Under the pieces are notes generated by a model that had not been told where the DNA came from, did not search any database, and saw only the letters and a program-made list of their open reading frames with translations. The translations under genes were made by a program, and so were the position numbers. Below are positions 34,552-44,533 of a DNA stretch of 64,000 nt, one piece after another. This stretch comes from an uncultured Pelagibacteraceae bacterium. Its GTDB lineage: Bacteria; Pseudomonadota; Alphaproteobacteria; Pelagibacterales; Pelagibacteraceae. The first letter of the stretch is position 1, and the number at the start of each line of letters is the position of its first letter. The DNA lies in assembly GCA_902598825.1 (NCBI GenBank), contig CACKDD010000002.1, forward strand, positions 1-64,000, written 5' to 3'.

Positions 34552-36459
34552 TTAAGTTGGGAAAACTATTTTTCCTGCTCTTTCAACTACAAATCCAGCA
34601 CCACCTTTTCTTAATACAGATGGTTCACATGTATAATTAGTTCCAGTTGAAATAGAAAACACGCCTTTAAATTCTCTACTAGCTTTTTCAAAATCTAAAT
34701 TCATATAAGTTGCCATATTTGATCTCACAGTAGATCCAGCAAATGCAAAGTATTTATCACTAAAAGTTACACACCATATATCTGCTTTTTCAAATGCTCT
34801 TGGTGAACTTACTAAAATAGTTTTAGTTCCATCTTGTCTTTCTTTTCTACTTAAAGCTAAACCATTCCACTTTTGTTTAAATTTAGCAACTTTAGCAAAA
34901 TCATCTAAAGCCTCTCTGTAGTCGGAAACTAATTCATCATATTTTGCAGCTATAATTTCCTCTTGTGATTTAGGTTTTTCTTCAAGTACTTGCTCTTGTT
35001 GTGAAGCTCCAGATTGTCCCGATCTAGCTGCAGCTCTACCTACAGATTTAATTTGTTCTGATGTATCTTTTAATTTTCCTTCAAAATCGCTTTTTAATGA
35101 TCCAACCTTTTTATCCGCTTCTTCTTGTAATTTTTGTATTCTTCGATTGTTAAAATAAACATAAGCACCAACACCACTAATAACTAGAAATACAATAATA
35201 CCAATAATAATTAAATTCCATGGAAGCTGACTTCCAAATTCTTCCTCCAAGTTATTAATTTCTAAAATTAAAGTATCAATATTGTTAACTATATTAGTTT
35301 CAGCCTCTTTAATCTCAGCACTCAAAGCACCAATCTTATCACCTTGTTTTATATTGAGTTTTGAATTTTCTAATCTTTCCCAACGAACAAAAAACCCTTT
35401 CTTTTTATTCGTGAATTGTCTCTTTTTCTTTCCTTTGGCCACATCATCTCTAAGATTTTCTAAATCTTTATAATTTTTATAATTTTTACCTTTAATTCTT
35501 TTTGTTGCTTTGAATTTGGTTTTAAAATCATCTAAAATATTTTCTGATAAAAACGCCCTTTTAGCTGATCTTAAGGCTTTGGCTTTTTCTTTTAATTCAT
35601 TTTTTGATCTATCAACGTCCTCTAGTTTGTCCTCAACTTCTATTATTTTTTCTTTAAAATCATTTTCAAATTTCTCATAATCAATCTTTAATTGTTTGTA
35701 TTCGTTATTGATTTCTGCAATTTGATCGTCAAAAGTATTAATTTTTTTATCAATTTTATCTAAAAGTTTCTGTTGGTTTGCTGCTAACCAATCCTTCTCC
35801 TCTTTAGCTTTTTTATTTGCCTCTGCTTTTTTTTCTTCCTCTACTTTAATTCTTTTTTCCTCATCAATAATGAATTGTGCTTTTGAATATATCAATTTAG
35901 TATCTTCAACAGCTAAACTAATTGCTCCAATTTCAAATATATCATTTCCAATTTCTGATTTTCTGTTTTCTCTTCCATTGATAATTGCAATTTGGTCATA
36001 TAATTTTGCCGTAGATGAATTTTGAGAAATCTTAAATACCTTTAATTTACCTTCTTGTGGTTTTTCTTGGACACAATAATAAGCCAATAATTGCTCAACA
36101 GAATACTGTGAGCTTATGTAGGGCATTTTTTTAATGTTTTTTAATATTGAAAAATTTAAAGTATCAGGGGCATTTTGAAATTTATTAGAATGATATGAGT
36201 TTATTTCAAAAATTGATTTTTTCTCTACCTTTTTATTACTTTGTTCTTCTTCATTTTCAGATTTATCTATGATGGGTATTTTTCTTTCATCTACATCTGC
36301 AGTACAATATCTAGTTTGATAATCTTTTTTTTTATCTCCTTCGTTTTTGTCTATTGATATTGAGGAAGTTCCATTTTTATGAAAAGCAAAACTGTTAGAA
36401 TTAATTAATAAGATTGATAAAAATATTGTTAAAGTTATTTTTATTAAAGATTTGTACAT
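34552..36459 (-). CDS. large membrane-spanning coiled-coil protein
   Basis: Signal-like N-terminus; long charged helical stretch; TM LPWNLIIIGIIVFLVISGVGAYVYF; second globular C-terminal part. Confidence 0.7.
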   Translation of the reverse strand: MYKSLIKITLTIFLSILLINSNSFAFHKNGTSSISIDKNEGDKKKDYQTRYCTADVDERKIPIIDKSENEEEQSNKKVEKKSIFEINSYHSNKFQNAPDTLNFSILKNIKKMPYISSQYSVEQLLAYYCVQEKPQEGKLKVFKISQNSSTAKLYDQIAIINGRENRKSEIGNDIFEIGAISLAVEDTKLIYSKAQFIIDEEKRIKVEEEKKAEANKKAKEEKDWLAANQQKLLDKIDKKINTFDDQIAEINNEYKQLKIDYEKFENDFKEKIIEVEDKLEDVDRSKNELKEKAKALRSAKRAFLSENILDDFKTKFKATKRIKGKNYKNYKDLENLRDDVAKGKKKRQFTNKKKGFFVRWERLENSKLNIKQGDKIGALSAEIKEAETNIVNNIDTLILEINNLEEEFGSQLPWNLIIIGIIVFLVISGVGAYVYFNNRRIQKLQEEADKKVGSLKSDFEGKLKDTSEQIKSVGRAAARSGQSGASQQEQVLEEKPKSQEEIIAAKYDELVSDYREALDDFAKVAKFKQKWNGLALSRKERQDGTKTILVSSPRAFEKADIWCVTFSDKYFAFAGSTVRSNMATYMNLDFEKASREFKGVFSISTGTNYTCEPSVLRKGGAGFVVERAGKIVFPT

Positions 36460-36461
36460 TT

Positions 36462-39400
36462 TTACTTAAGTTTTAATTTACCACTAGTAACTTCATTAAT
36501 TAATTGTTTTAAACCTTGGATAAATACTGGTTCAATTATTGAAGATGTTTTTTGTAATTCAGCTAAACTGTCATCACCTTCGACAGATTGCATATTCTTT
36601 TTAAGATCTTGAGCTCTAGCCTGACCATTTTTTAACTCTGCATTAATTTTTCCTTCTAAATCACCTTCAAATTTTTTTGTAAGTTTGACTGGTATTTTTG
36701 AATAAGCTTGTAAATATTTTAAGAAAGTTTTTAATTGTGAAATATCTTTTACACGCCATGCACTATCTACAACTTTATTAAGTCCTGAAACTGTTCCTAT
36801 TTTATCTTTTCCAACCACAATATCTTCACCCAATACTGTTTCATGAGATCGATCTGTTAAATCAAGATCTGTTGCACCAGTTTTATCAACAAGTAAACCA
36901 TAAGAAACCTCATGTTTTGGGGTATCCGTAAATACGATTCCAATACTAGTAAAAATTCCGTTAGTTACTTTAGAAACCATTTTAGATAGGCTTTCCTGAT
37001 CTTCACTGTCTTCAAAAACAACTTTATAAAGTGTACTTGCTTTTCCACCTAAACAAATTCTAAGTGATTTAGATTTGTTAGCACCAGATTGAAATTCTCC
37101 ATTTTCAATTAAATGATTAAGAACTTGTGAAACATAGTAAAGAATTCCTGATAAAGCTAATTCAGTTAAATCCTTAAGCTCCTTCCCTTTTTCTTTACCA
37201 CTAAAAATATCAAATTTCTTTTTAAATGCTTCACCAAATTGTGGGCTGTTAACTAATAATTCAATACCATTAGCTAATTTAGCTTTATTGGTTTTAATAC
37301 TTTGTAAAGTTTGATAACTTTCTAATAATAAATCATCATTTCCACTAATTTCTTTAATTAATGTTAAATTGTTAGTTAAATAATTTATTAAAACATCTTT
37401 ACCAGCAAGCTTAAACGAGTTTCTCCATAGTAGTTTAGTATCTTGCCAAATTGATAAATCTGAAGTCCCACCTCCTATATCAATTGTGACTACATTTTCT
37501 GTGAAAGGAACTTCTTGTCCTTTTGCAAAATATAGTGCACTAGAAATACTTTCAGTTTCAAAACCTGTTTTTTCTTGAGTTTTATAATTTTCATCATGTA
37601 AGCCAATATTAACAGCTCTTCTTGTTATCCTTTTAAAAGCTCTTAAATGGTCAGTATTGTATGCTTCAGGATAAGAAAAATTAAAGGTTAAATTTTCTCT
37701 TTTAACCCCATTCGCTGCAGCTTCTACAGCTGCTTGTAATACTGCTTGAGAAACAAAATATTGTACTTTTGTACGACTTTGTTCAGCTTCATCCCATTTT
37801 AAATTAAATTTAAGTGGTCTTTTATCATCAGGTAAATCTTGGATTGCATACAAAACTTGATCTACGTAGTAAATAAAATTACTTCTGAAAGGTAAATTTT
37901 CAACTGTAGACTCTTTGTACGCTCTTTCTCTAAGGATTGTCATGAAAGGAATAGTAACTAGTCTACTTGGAACAAACTCTTTATGGGCCTGCATAACTTC
38001 TTCAATCTCTTCTTCATCAGTTCCAGGCTCATATGGAAGATTTACTCTATTTTTATAGTTTAATTCCTTAGGGTTTTCTTTGTTCTCTTTAAAATAGACA
38101 CAAGAGTTTGTTGTACCAAAGTCTATACCAACAGACCATTGATTACTTGTTTCTTGAACTTCTTGAGCATCTGGAAATAAAATTAAGCCAACATCTACCC
38201 TCTTATTATGTTCTGTATAAGATTTTCCACCTGATTGAGTTGCAACGTTACAAAGAATGGCCTCTGGTGAAGATCTTAAAGTTCTAAGCTCTGTGACTGC
38301 AGTTGTTTGTTGAATTGGAATTTCTTCACCAATTACTTGATGTGAATGCATCATATTATCAATAAACTTAACTTTGTCATCTCCAGACAAGCTCTCTAAT
38401 TTATTTCTAATATCACTTACTGCAAAAATATTTTTAGGCAAAATGTTTACCTGAGCATTACCATCATAGAAAAAGAAATATTGATCCCAATTTTCAAATT
38501 TAATATCAGGCCAAACACTAAATCCAAGCGGTACCCCTCTATTTTTAACTACATCTTTAGCTTTATAAATCTTTTCTAAAGTATAATTCATAGTGTTACC
38601 CTTTTCACTTACGAACTCTAAATAAATAACTACTTTATAGTTATCACCATCAGGTGTAACTATGCAGTTTGTTGATAGTGATTTTGGATCCATAAACATT
38701 AACAAAGCACTATTTACTGGATAAGCAAATTGGTTACCGTCGCTTGAATGTTCTTTTAATTTTCTATTATCTCCTGCAAACACCACTAATTTTTCAGTAA
38801 ATATTGTCTCTGGTGTTAGATATATGTAACCTTCTTTCTCACACTCATTTTTTAATGTTTTAGAAAGATTTTCGTCTTGTCTTAAAGAGTTAAGAGAATA
38901 ATTATTCCACACTCTAATATCAGATAAAGTTTTTCCTGTTGATTGAGCAACCCTAAAGTCTGCAAATATTCCACCTTTAATTTGATCTTCAAACTCTGGT
39001 CTAATTTTTAAACCACAATCAAATTTAGCATTTTGATCTGTAGCTCCAATAAAGATTTGTGCTAAACGATCGTAAACAGGTTGAGCTGGTAAATTAAGGT
39101 TCACTTTAGTTGGTGTCCAGCTAGAAAACTCTACATTCCCTACTTTTGCATCACAAGAACTTTTAAATTCCTGAAGTCTACCCATTACAGCATTAAATAC
39201 TTCCATGTTAGAAGGGCTCAAGCTTTGAATGCCATTAATTAAATTTCCTAAGTAATGAGATAAAACAGCATATTGCTCATTTCTCATATCTTTAGCGTTA
39301 CAAGGATCTTTTAAAAAACCATCTTCATACCAGGGTAATTTTCGAATACTTTCAATAGACGTATAGTCCCTTGCAGCTGCAACCATCGTATATGGATTGA

Positions 39401-39884
39401 TAACTGCTATAGCACTTTTGTTAAAGTTAAGAACACCAATAGCATTCCAATCTTGACCTTGGGCCATAGTATCTTTCGGAATTACATCAAATAAAATTTT
39501 TCCAATATGTGCATAATTTGAACCAGCAGGTGCACCACCTGTAAATGGATTATTTTTAATGTCTTGAATGTTTACTATGCTGGAGTTTAATTCATAAATA
39601 TGTTTGTAGTAAGGAGCTAGTGCTAGTAAAGCCAATGTTCCTCTCCACTCATCTACAATAGATTTACTGCCATCAACTAATCCATTTCTAACAATTAAAA
39701 CTCTTGCCCAAACATCAGGAACTGAATTAATATCTGCCGCAGATACCACTTCTTCACCACCCATCTTTAAGCCTTTAGCTAATTTTTCTAAAAATGTAGC
39801 ATCTTCTGCTTTCCACTCACCAGAACTAGCTATATTTGGAACTTGGTTCTGATCATTTAACGGCGGTAATACTTTTCTAACCAT
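36462..39884 (-). CDS. 1140-aa protein: unknown N-terminal region plus C-terminal HSP70/actin-like ATPase region
   Basis: Phosphate-1 WSVGIDFGTTNSCVYF and phosphate-2 VVTIDIGGGTSDLSIW motifs of the actin/HSP70 superfamily. Confidence 0.8.
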   Translation of the reverse strand: MVRKVLPPLNDQNQVPNIASSGEWKAEDATFLEKLAKGLKMGGEEVVSAADINSVPDVWARVLIVRNGLVDGSKSIVDEWRGTLALLALAPYYKHIYELNSSIVNIQDIKNNPFTGGAPAGSNYAHIGKILFDVIPKDTMAQGQDWNAIGVLNFNKSAIAVINPYTMVAAARDYTSIESIRKLPWYEDGFLKDPCNAKDMRNEQYAVLSHYLGNLINGIQSLSPSNMEVFNAVMGRLQEFKSSCDAKVGNVEFSSWTPTKVNLNLPAQPVYDRLAQIFIGATDQNAKFDCGLKIRPEFEDQIKGGIFADFRVAQSTGKTLSDIRVWNNYSLNSLRQDENLSKTLKNECEKEGYIYLTPETIFTEKLVVFAGDNRKLKEHSSDGNQFAYPVNSALLMFMDPKSLSTNCIVTPDGDNYKVVIYLEFVSEKGNTMNYTLEKIYKAKDVVKNRGVPLGFSVWPDIKFENWDQYFFFYDGNAQVNILPKNIFAVSDIRNKLESLSGDDKVKFIDNMMHSHQVIGEEIPIQQTTAVTELRTLRSSPEAILCNVATQSGGKSYTEHNKRVDVGLILFPDAQEVQETSNQWSVGIDFGTTNSCVYFKENKENPKELNYKNRVNLPYEPGTDEEEIEEVMQAHKEFVPSRLVTIPFMTILRERAYKESTVENLPFRSNFIYYVDQVLYAIQDLPDDKRPLKFNLKWDEAEQSRTKVQYFVSQAVLQAAVEAAANGVKRENLTFNFSYPEAYNTDHLRAFKRITRRAVNIGLHDENYKTQEKTGFETESISSALYFAKGQEVPFTENVVTIDIGGGTSDLSIWQDTKLLWRNSFKLAGKDVLINYLTNNLTLIKEISGNDDLLLESYQTLQSIKTNKAKLANGIELLVNSPQFGEAFKKKFDIFSGKEKGKELKDLTELALSGILYYVSQVLNHLIENGEFQSGANKSKSLRICLGGKASTLYKVVFEDSEDQESLSKMVSKVTNGIFTSIGIVFTDTPKHEVSYGLLVDKTGATDLDLTDRSHETVLGEDIVVGKDKIGTVSGLNKVVDSAWRVKDISQLKTFLKYLQAYSKIPVKLTKKFEGDLEGKINAELKNGQARAQDLKKNMQSVEGDDSLAELQKTSSIIEPVFIQGLKQLINEVTSGKLKLK

Positions 39885-39886
39885 AA

Positions 39887-41431
39887 TTATAGCTCACATG
39901 ATCTAAAGAGAATATCCATAAAAATACCTAAACCCTTTTGATCTCTATTAACTTTTTTATAACAAATGTTACTCATAACATTTAAAAGTTTTAAATTTTT
40001 ACTGTCATTAATTAATGTATTGAATTGATTTTTTTCAGATGAATTTAGTTTTTCTTTTATGTTAACTCTCTTAGAAGTATTTTTAGCTGAAAACTCTGAG
40101 AAAAACTCAGCAGCTATTAGATCCATTTTTTGATCAGTATTGACAACTGTAGAGTATTGCATATCTGTAATCCAAATGAGAACATCTTGACAATATTCTT
40201 GCATGGAAGAAATGATTTCCTGATTATGTTCATGCCCTATTTCACAAGCTTTAGATTCATCATTATAAGTATTTTTATAAACTAATCTTTTAAACCAGTT
40301 TTCATTTTGATATTTCTTAATTTTACTCCAACTTCCAGTTAATGCTGGGCCATACATCCAGTTATAAGAAAAAGCAAACCTAATAAGTTTTGATAAGCTT
40401 TCTTTTGAATTTAGATCTGCAGACACATTTGGAATATCACTCCATAAAATATCTGATGTCTCATTTTTACCAATATGAAATATCTCTTGAGTATCATTAA
40501 TCTTATTATCTTCACTAAAGAATTTTAAAGCACCTAAAGCTGCGTAAAGCTCAGGGAATAAAGGAGGATTGTTTTGTAAATTTCCACCCATTTTAAAATT
40601 AGCTAGTTTTGATAGAGGATCCCATCCTGTTACATAGACTTGATCAAAAATTTTATCATATTCAAATAATTTAGAATAATATTGAAGCGCTCCTTTGGTT
40701 TGATCTAAAAATTCTTCAGGTCTTGCAAACAATTCACCTTCCATATTTTCTTCAGGAACTTGATAATTAAAATAAGGAAGCATCAATGCCCCACCTAAAT
40801 GAAAGTTTGATGTTACGTTTTTTTCTTTTTGAATTTGTTTAATTCTTCTTGCTATATTTGGAAATCCTGCAGCACCTGTTCCACCAAAGATTGAACTGAT
40901 TATAAATACTCGGACTTCTTCACCACCTCTTGCAGCATCTATAGCTTTATATATTTGTGACCAAAAAGGATCATCCTCATTAGCAGTTGTTGCAAGCATT
41001 GCTGCTGCTCCAATGTTAGGTCTTGCTCTAAAGCCTTCTGATAGATTTTGTTTTTTCTCCTCAGGATCATACAAACAATCCATCAAACCCTTAACTTCAG
41101 GTTTTAATACATTATAAGAAATTACTTCTTCTAAAGTGGGGTCCGCACCCTTCAAAGGTAACCAAACAGAATCATTATTTGTAATGATATTAGTTTTGAA
41201 AAGATCACTATCTTCAGCTAAATCATTTTTACCCTCATCTCTAAGCGTGCTTCTTAAATTCATATATTTAGAAAGTAAGATTTTTGTTCTACTTACATTT
41301 CCATTAGCTTCATCTTGATCAACCATTCCAACCCAAAGGTTTCTTGGACCAAGACCTGATGCACAACTGTGTAGTAAATGCTCTAAACATTTCGCACCTG
41401 TTCCACCAATTCCAATTATAAAATTTTTCAA
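39887..41431 (-). CDS. tubulin/FtsZ-like protein (Tubulin_2-type)
   Basis: N-terminal MKNFIIGIGGTGAKCLEHLLHSCASG and glycine-rich FGGTGAAGFPNIARRIK, matching the tubulin signature pattern. Confidence 0.75.
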   Translation of the reverse strand: MKNFIIGIGGTGAKCLEHLLHSCASGLGPRNLWVGMVDQDEANGNVSRTKILLSKYMNLRSTLRDEGKNDLAEDSDLFKTNIITNNDSVWLPLKGADPTLEEVISYNVLKPEVKGLMDCLYDPEEKKQNLSEGFRARPNIGAAAMLATTANEDDPFWSQIYKAIDAARGGEEVRVFIISSIFGGTGAAGFPNIARRIKQIQKEKNVTSNFHLGGALMLPYFNYQVPEENMEGELFARPEEFLDQTKGALQYYSKLFEYDKIFDQVYVTGWDPLSKLANFKMGGNLQNNPPLFPELYAALGALKFFSEDNKINDTQEIFHIGKNETSDILWSDIPNVSADLNSKESLSKLIRFAFSYNWMYGPALTGSWSKIKKYQNENWFKRLVYKNTYNDESKACEIGHEHNQEIISSMQEYCQDVLIWITDMQYSTVVNTDQKMDLIAAEFFSEFSAKNTSKRVNIKEKLNSSEKNQFNTLINDSKNLKLLNVMSNICYKKVNRDQKGLGIFMDILFRSCEL

Positions 41432-41997
41432 AATCCCCCCGGTAATTTATTTGCAAATAAAACAGAAGATCTAGCAAATCTAGCAGTTCCTAAAAGCACA
41501 CCTAAATAATATGGTAGTACATAAATAATTAAAGACATTGAATAAATCCAAACATGTCCACCAGTACCAATTAAATCAGCTGTGGAATACATTGTGGTGC
41601 CTGTAAAATACCAAACTATACCAAAAACTGACCCAACAAATATTCCTGAAAAAACTAACCAGTGCAAGGCATAAATTTTTGCTTTACCTGGGGCATCAAT
41701 ATTTAAATAATGACTAACAACAGACCAAGCAATAGTCATTGTGGTCGTAAAAATTATTAGAGTTAAATTCATATGAAAGAATAATTCAGTAAAAAAATTA
41801 GTCGAAATTTCTGCAAAACTTTCAAATCCTAAATTTTCATAATTTTCAGCAGCTATTATTTTATCATCAAAAAAAGCTACTATATTGCTATCAGGTCCTG
41901 GATCAGAAAATGATCTAATTATCAAATATATACTAATCCATCCAAAACTTGCCAGACCAGCAAGAGTGTAAATGATTGATTGAATAATATTTTTCAT
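41428..41997 (-). CDS. polytopic membrane protein, unknown
   Basis: 189 aa, about four hydrophobic segments; overlaps the tubulin-like gene by 4 nt. Confidence 0.65.
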   Translation of the reverse strand: MKNIIQSIIYTLAGLASFGWISIYLIIRSFSDPGPDSNIVAFFDDKIIAAENYENLGFESFAEISTNFFTELFFHMNLTLIIFTTTMTIAWSVVSHYLNIDAPGKAKIYALHWLVFSGIFVGSVFGIVWYFTGTTMYSTADLIGTGGHVWIYSMSLIIYVLPYYLGVLLGTARFARSSVLFANKLPGGF

Positions 41998-41999
41998 AT

Positions 42000-43370
42000 T
42001 TATTTTGTTAAATTAAAATCTAATGCAATACTGGCTATTAATGTTGGTTCAAATTCATTGTTTGCAACAGAATTTAGTTGTCTAATTAATTTAGTTAAGT
42101 TTAAGGTTTTAAACTCTACAGGGTTTCCATCTTTAAATTCCTCTGCCTCAGATGGTCTAATCGACCATTCTTTAAATGTTTCTTCAGATATGGTTCCTGG
42201 TTTTTCAGCATAAATTTCTGCAACATAAAAATATCTCATACCTCTAAATAGTTTCTTTAATGAAACTTCTTTAAACATTTGAAGTCTTAAAGTATTTTCA
42301 TTCTGTTCCCATTTACTTATTTGCTCAAATTTAGATTTTCTCCAATTGATATCTTTACATTTTGGTTCTTGACTGACCCAAAGGCTTTCTTTAACTTTAA
42401 AATTTGAAACTCCAGTAGATCCTGGAACAATTATTTCAGAATTTTTAATTAGAAAATTAAGTTTTCTTTTTTTATTTGTATTAAATGTGAAGATTGGCAA
42501 ATTATTTGATGAGTAATCAAACTTAAATTTTTCTGCATTTGAAATATTTTTTATAGATTTTTCTGAAATTAATTTTTTGTCATTTAAATTTTGTAAAATG
42601 GGTGTGCTTGTAATTAAAGAAAATTTATATTTATCCTCTGGATCTGTGAAATGTTGTTCCTCTAAATTTTTTTTGACTTGATTTATTTCTTTTTGATCAC
42701 CTATTATAATAATGTAGAATGGCCTCTTCTGTGCTTCGGTATAAGATACAGTTCCACCTTCTCTTGTTGGAATGTCATAAATAGTTCCATTAAATGAACT
42801 CATCACACCTATAATGCCAACTGATTTACCTTTTTTTAATATAGACTTTAAAGGTTTTGTTAATTGACCTAATGTTCCGCCTACTAATTGATTATCAGCC
42901 AAAAATAAATCTGTTACAATTATATATGTTCCATCAGGATTAGCTTTTGCCATCTTAAAAGGTAAATGAATTTTAGATTCTTGGTTGTTACATTCAGATG
43001 CAGCACCTGTACATTCATAAAATCCTGGTTTAATTACCTGTGCAATTTTATTTTCTTTAATTGGTTTAATTGTTTTTCCAAAGCTATGATAATAGGTTTT
43101 GCTACCTACATTTTCAGCTATTTGTTGTAAGTCATCGATTACATTTACATAAAGATTATTTTGTCCTGGTTGGTCCTTTGCATAACCTTGCATACTCAAA
43201 CTTTGATCAAAGTATATAAAGACTGATTTATCTTCACTTTCCTCTGCAGATTGACTTGATGTTGTGGACTTTGAAATTTCAAACTCAGGGTAACAAGTAT
43301 CTTTTGCATTTACCGATGTTGAGAAAACCAACAAAAAAGCCACTAAAATTCTAACAAAAATTCTTTTCAT
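42000..43370 (-). CDS. secreted von Willebrand factor A-like protein
   Basis: Signal peptide MKRIFVRILVAFLLVFSTSVNA; MIDAS-like VFIYFDQSLSMQGYA and YIIVTDLFLAD. Confidence 0.7.
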   Translation of the reverse strand: MKRIFVRILVAFLLVFSTSVNAKDTCYPEFEISKSTTSSQSAEESEDKSVFIYFDQSLSMQGYAKDQPGQNNLYVNVIDDLQQIAENVGSKTYYHSFGKTIKPIKENKIAQVIKPGFYECTGAASECNNQESKIHLPFKMAKANPDGTYIIVTDLFLADNQLVGGTLGQLTKPLKSILKKGKSVGIIGVMSSFNGTIYDIPTREGGTVSYTEAQKRPFYIIIIGDQKEINQVKKNLEEQHFTDPEDKYKFSLITSTPILQNLNDKKLISEKSIKNISNAEKFKFDYSSNNLPIFTFNTNKKRKLNFLIKNSEIIVPGSTGVSNFKVKESLWVSQEPKCKDINWRKSKFEQISKWEQNENTLRLQMFKEVSLKKLFRGMRYFYVAEIYAEKPGTISEETFKEWSIRPSEAEEFKDGNPVEFKTLNLTKLIRQLNSVANNEFEPTLIASIALDFNLTK

Positions 43371-43475
43371 ACTCGTTATGATTTAATTTCTATAAAATAG
43401 ATCTTAGATTTAAATACTTCCCTATGTAAAGAATAAAAGCTAAGCTCAAAAATATATAATAAAAACCAGATAATT

Positions 43476-44531
43476 ATGAATTTATTTATAAATATTTGCT
43501 CAAGATTGACTCTTATTTTACCTTTATTATTGCTTATTTCATGTGGGGATAGCGGTAGTCAACTATCTAAAGGGCATAGAGATGCCATCAAAATTCAATG
43601 TGAGGACTCATCAGATCCTAAAGCTTGTGGACTTGAGGTTAGACAAAACTTTTTAGAAGACGGCAATGAATTTATTATATTGGATGATGGTGAACTAAAT
43701 GATGATCAGATTAGAAAAATAAAAATGGAATGTATTAGATCTAAAAAATTTGGTCTTGAAACTTATAATAATTGTTTAGGTGAATATAAAACTGCTGCAT
43801 TAGATGGTAAATTGTTTGAAAAGAAATTTGCTGCCAAACCTAAAAACAATATTGAAGATCTTGAAGAATCTGTAGTTTATATTGAAATGGTTTTAACAAA
43901 TTATACCAAAGAGAGAGAAATGGTATATGGCACAGGTTCAGGTGTAATAATAACTGACACAGAAATAGCAACGAATTGTCATGTAGCATTAGCTAAAGCA
44001 GATAAGGAAGTTCTTAAATATGCACAAGATGAACTTAAATGGAACACAGCTAGTGATGATTTACAAGAAAGGATTTGGATTAAATTATTAAATGGTGAAG
44101 ATTGGGCTGAAGCAAAGCTGACAAAAAAAGATGTTAATAAAGATATTTGTATAATAAAACACAATCCAAAAGAGCTATTCAAAGTTTCAATGAAACCAAT
44201 AGAAAAATTTACATCCTTTAAAAAATTAAAAAAAGGGAGCTTTGTTAGAGCAATGGGGTCACCTGGAGGATTAATTGGTCATACATCTACTGGGGATATA
44301 CAATGGTTAGGAACTGCAGAACAAATGCAAAATACTTTCCCAACTATATTAAAACAGTTCGATAAAGATACAAAATTTATAGTCCATGGTGCTAAAATTC
44401 ACTCTGGTAGTTCAGGTGGACCTTTGTTTGATAAAGATGGTTATATTATAGGATTAAACACTTTAATATCTGACACTGCGGCTGAAAATATTGCAGTTTC
44501 TTCAGATCATATTAAAGAGTTGTTAAAATAA
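43476..44531 (+). CDS. trypsin-like (S1-fold) serine protease lipoprotein
   Basis: Lipobox LLLISCGDSG; triad contexts ATNCHVALA, NKDICIIKH, HSGSSGGPLFDKDGYIIGLNTL. Confidence 0.8.
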   Translation: MNLFINICSRLTLILPLLLLISCGDSGSQLSKGHRDAIKIQCEDSSDPKACGLEVRQNFLEDGNEFIILDDGELNDDQIRKIKMECIRSKKFGLETYNNCLGEYKTAALDGKLFEKKFAAKPKNNIEDLEESVVYIEMVLTNYTKEREMVYGTGSGVIITDTEIATNCHVALAKADKEVLKYAQDELKWNTASDDLQERIWIKLLNGEDWAEAKLTKKDVNKDICIIKHNPKELFKVSMKPIEKFTSFKKLKKGSFVRAMGSPGGLIGHTSTGDIQWLGTAEQMQNTFPTILKQFDKDTKFIVHGAKIHSGSSGGPLFDKDGYIIGLNTLISDTAAENIAVSSDHIKELLK

Positions 44532-44533
44532 TT

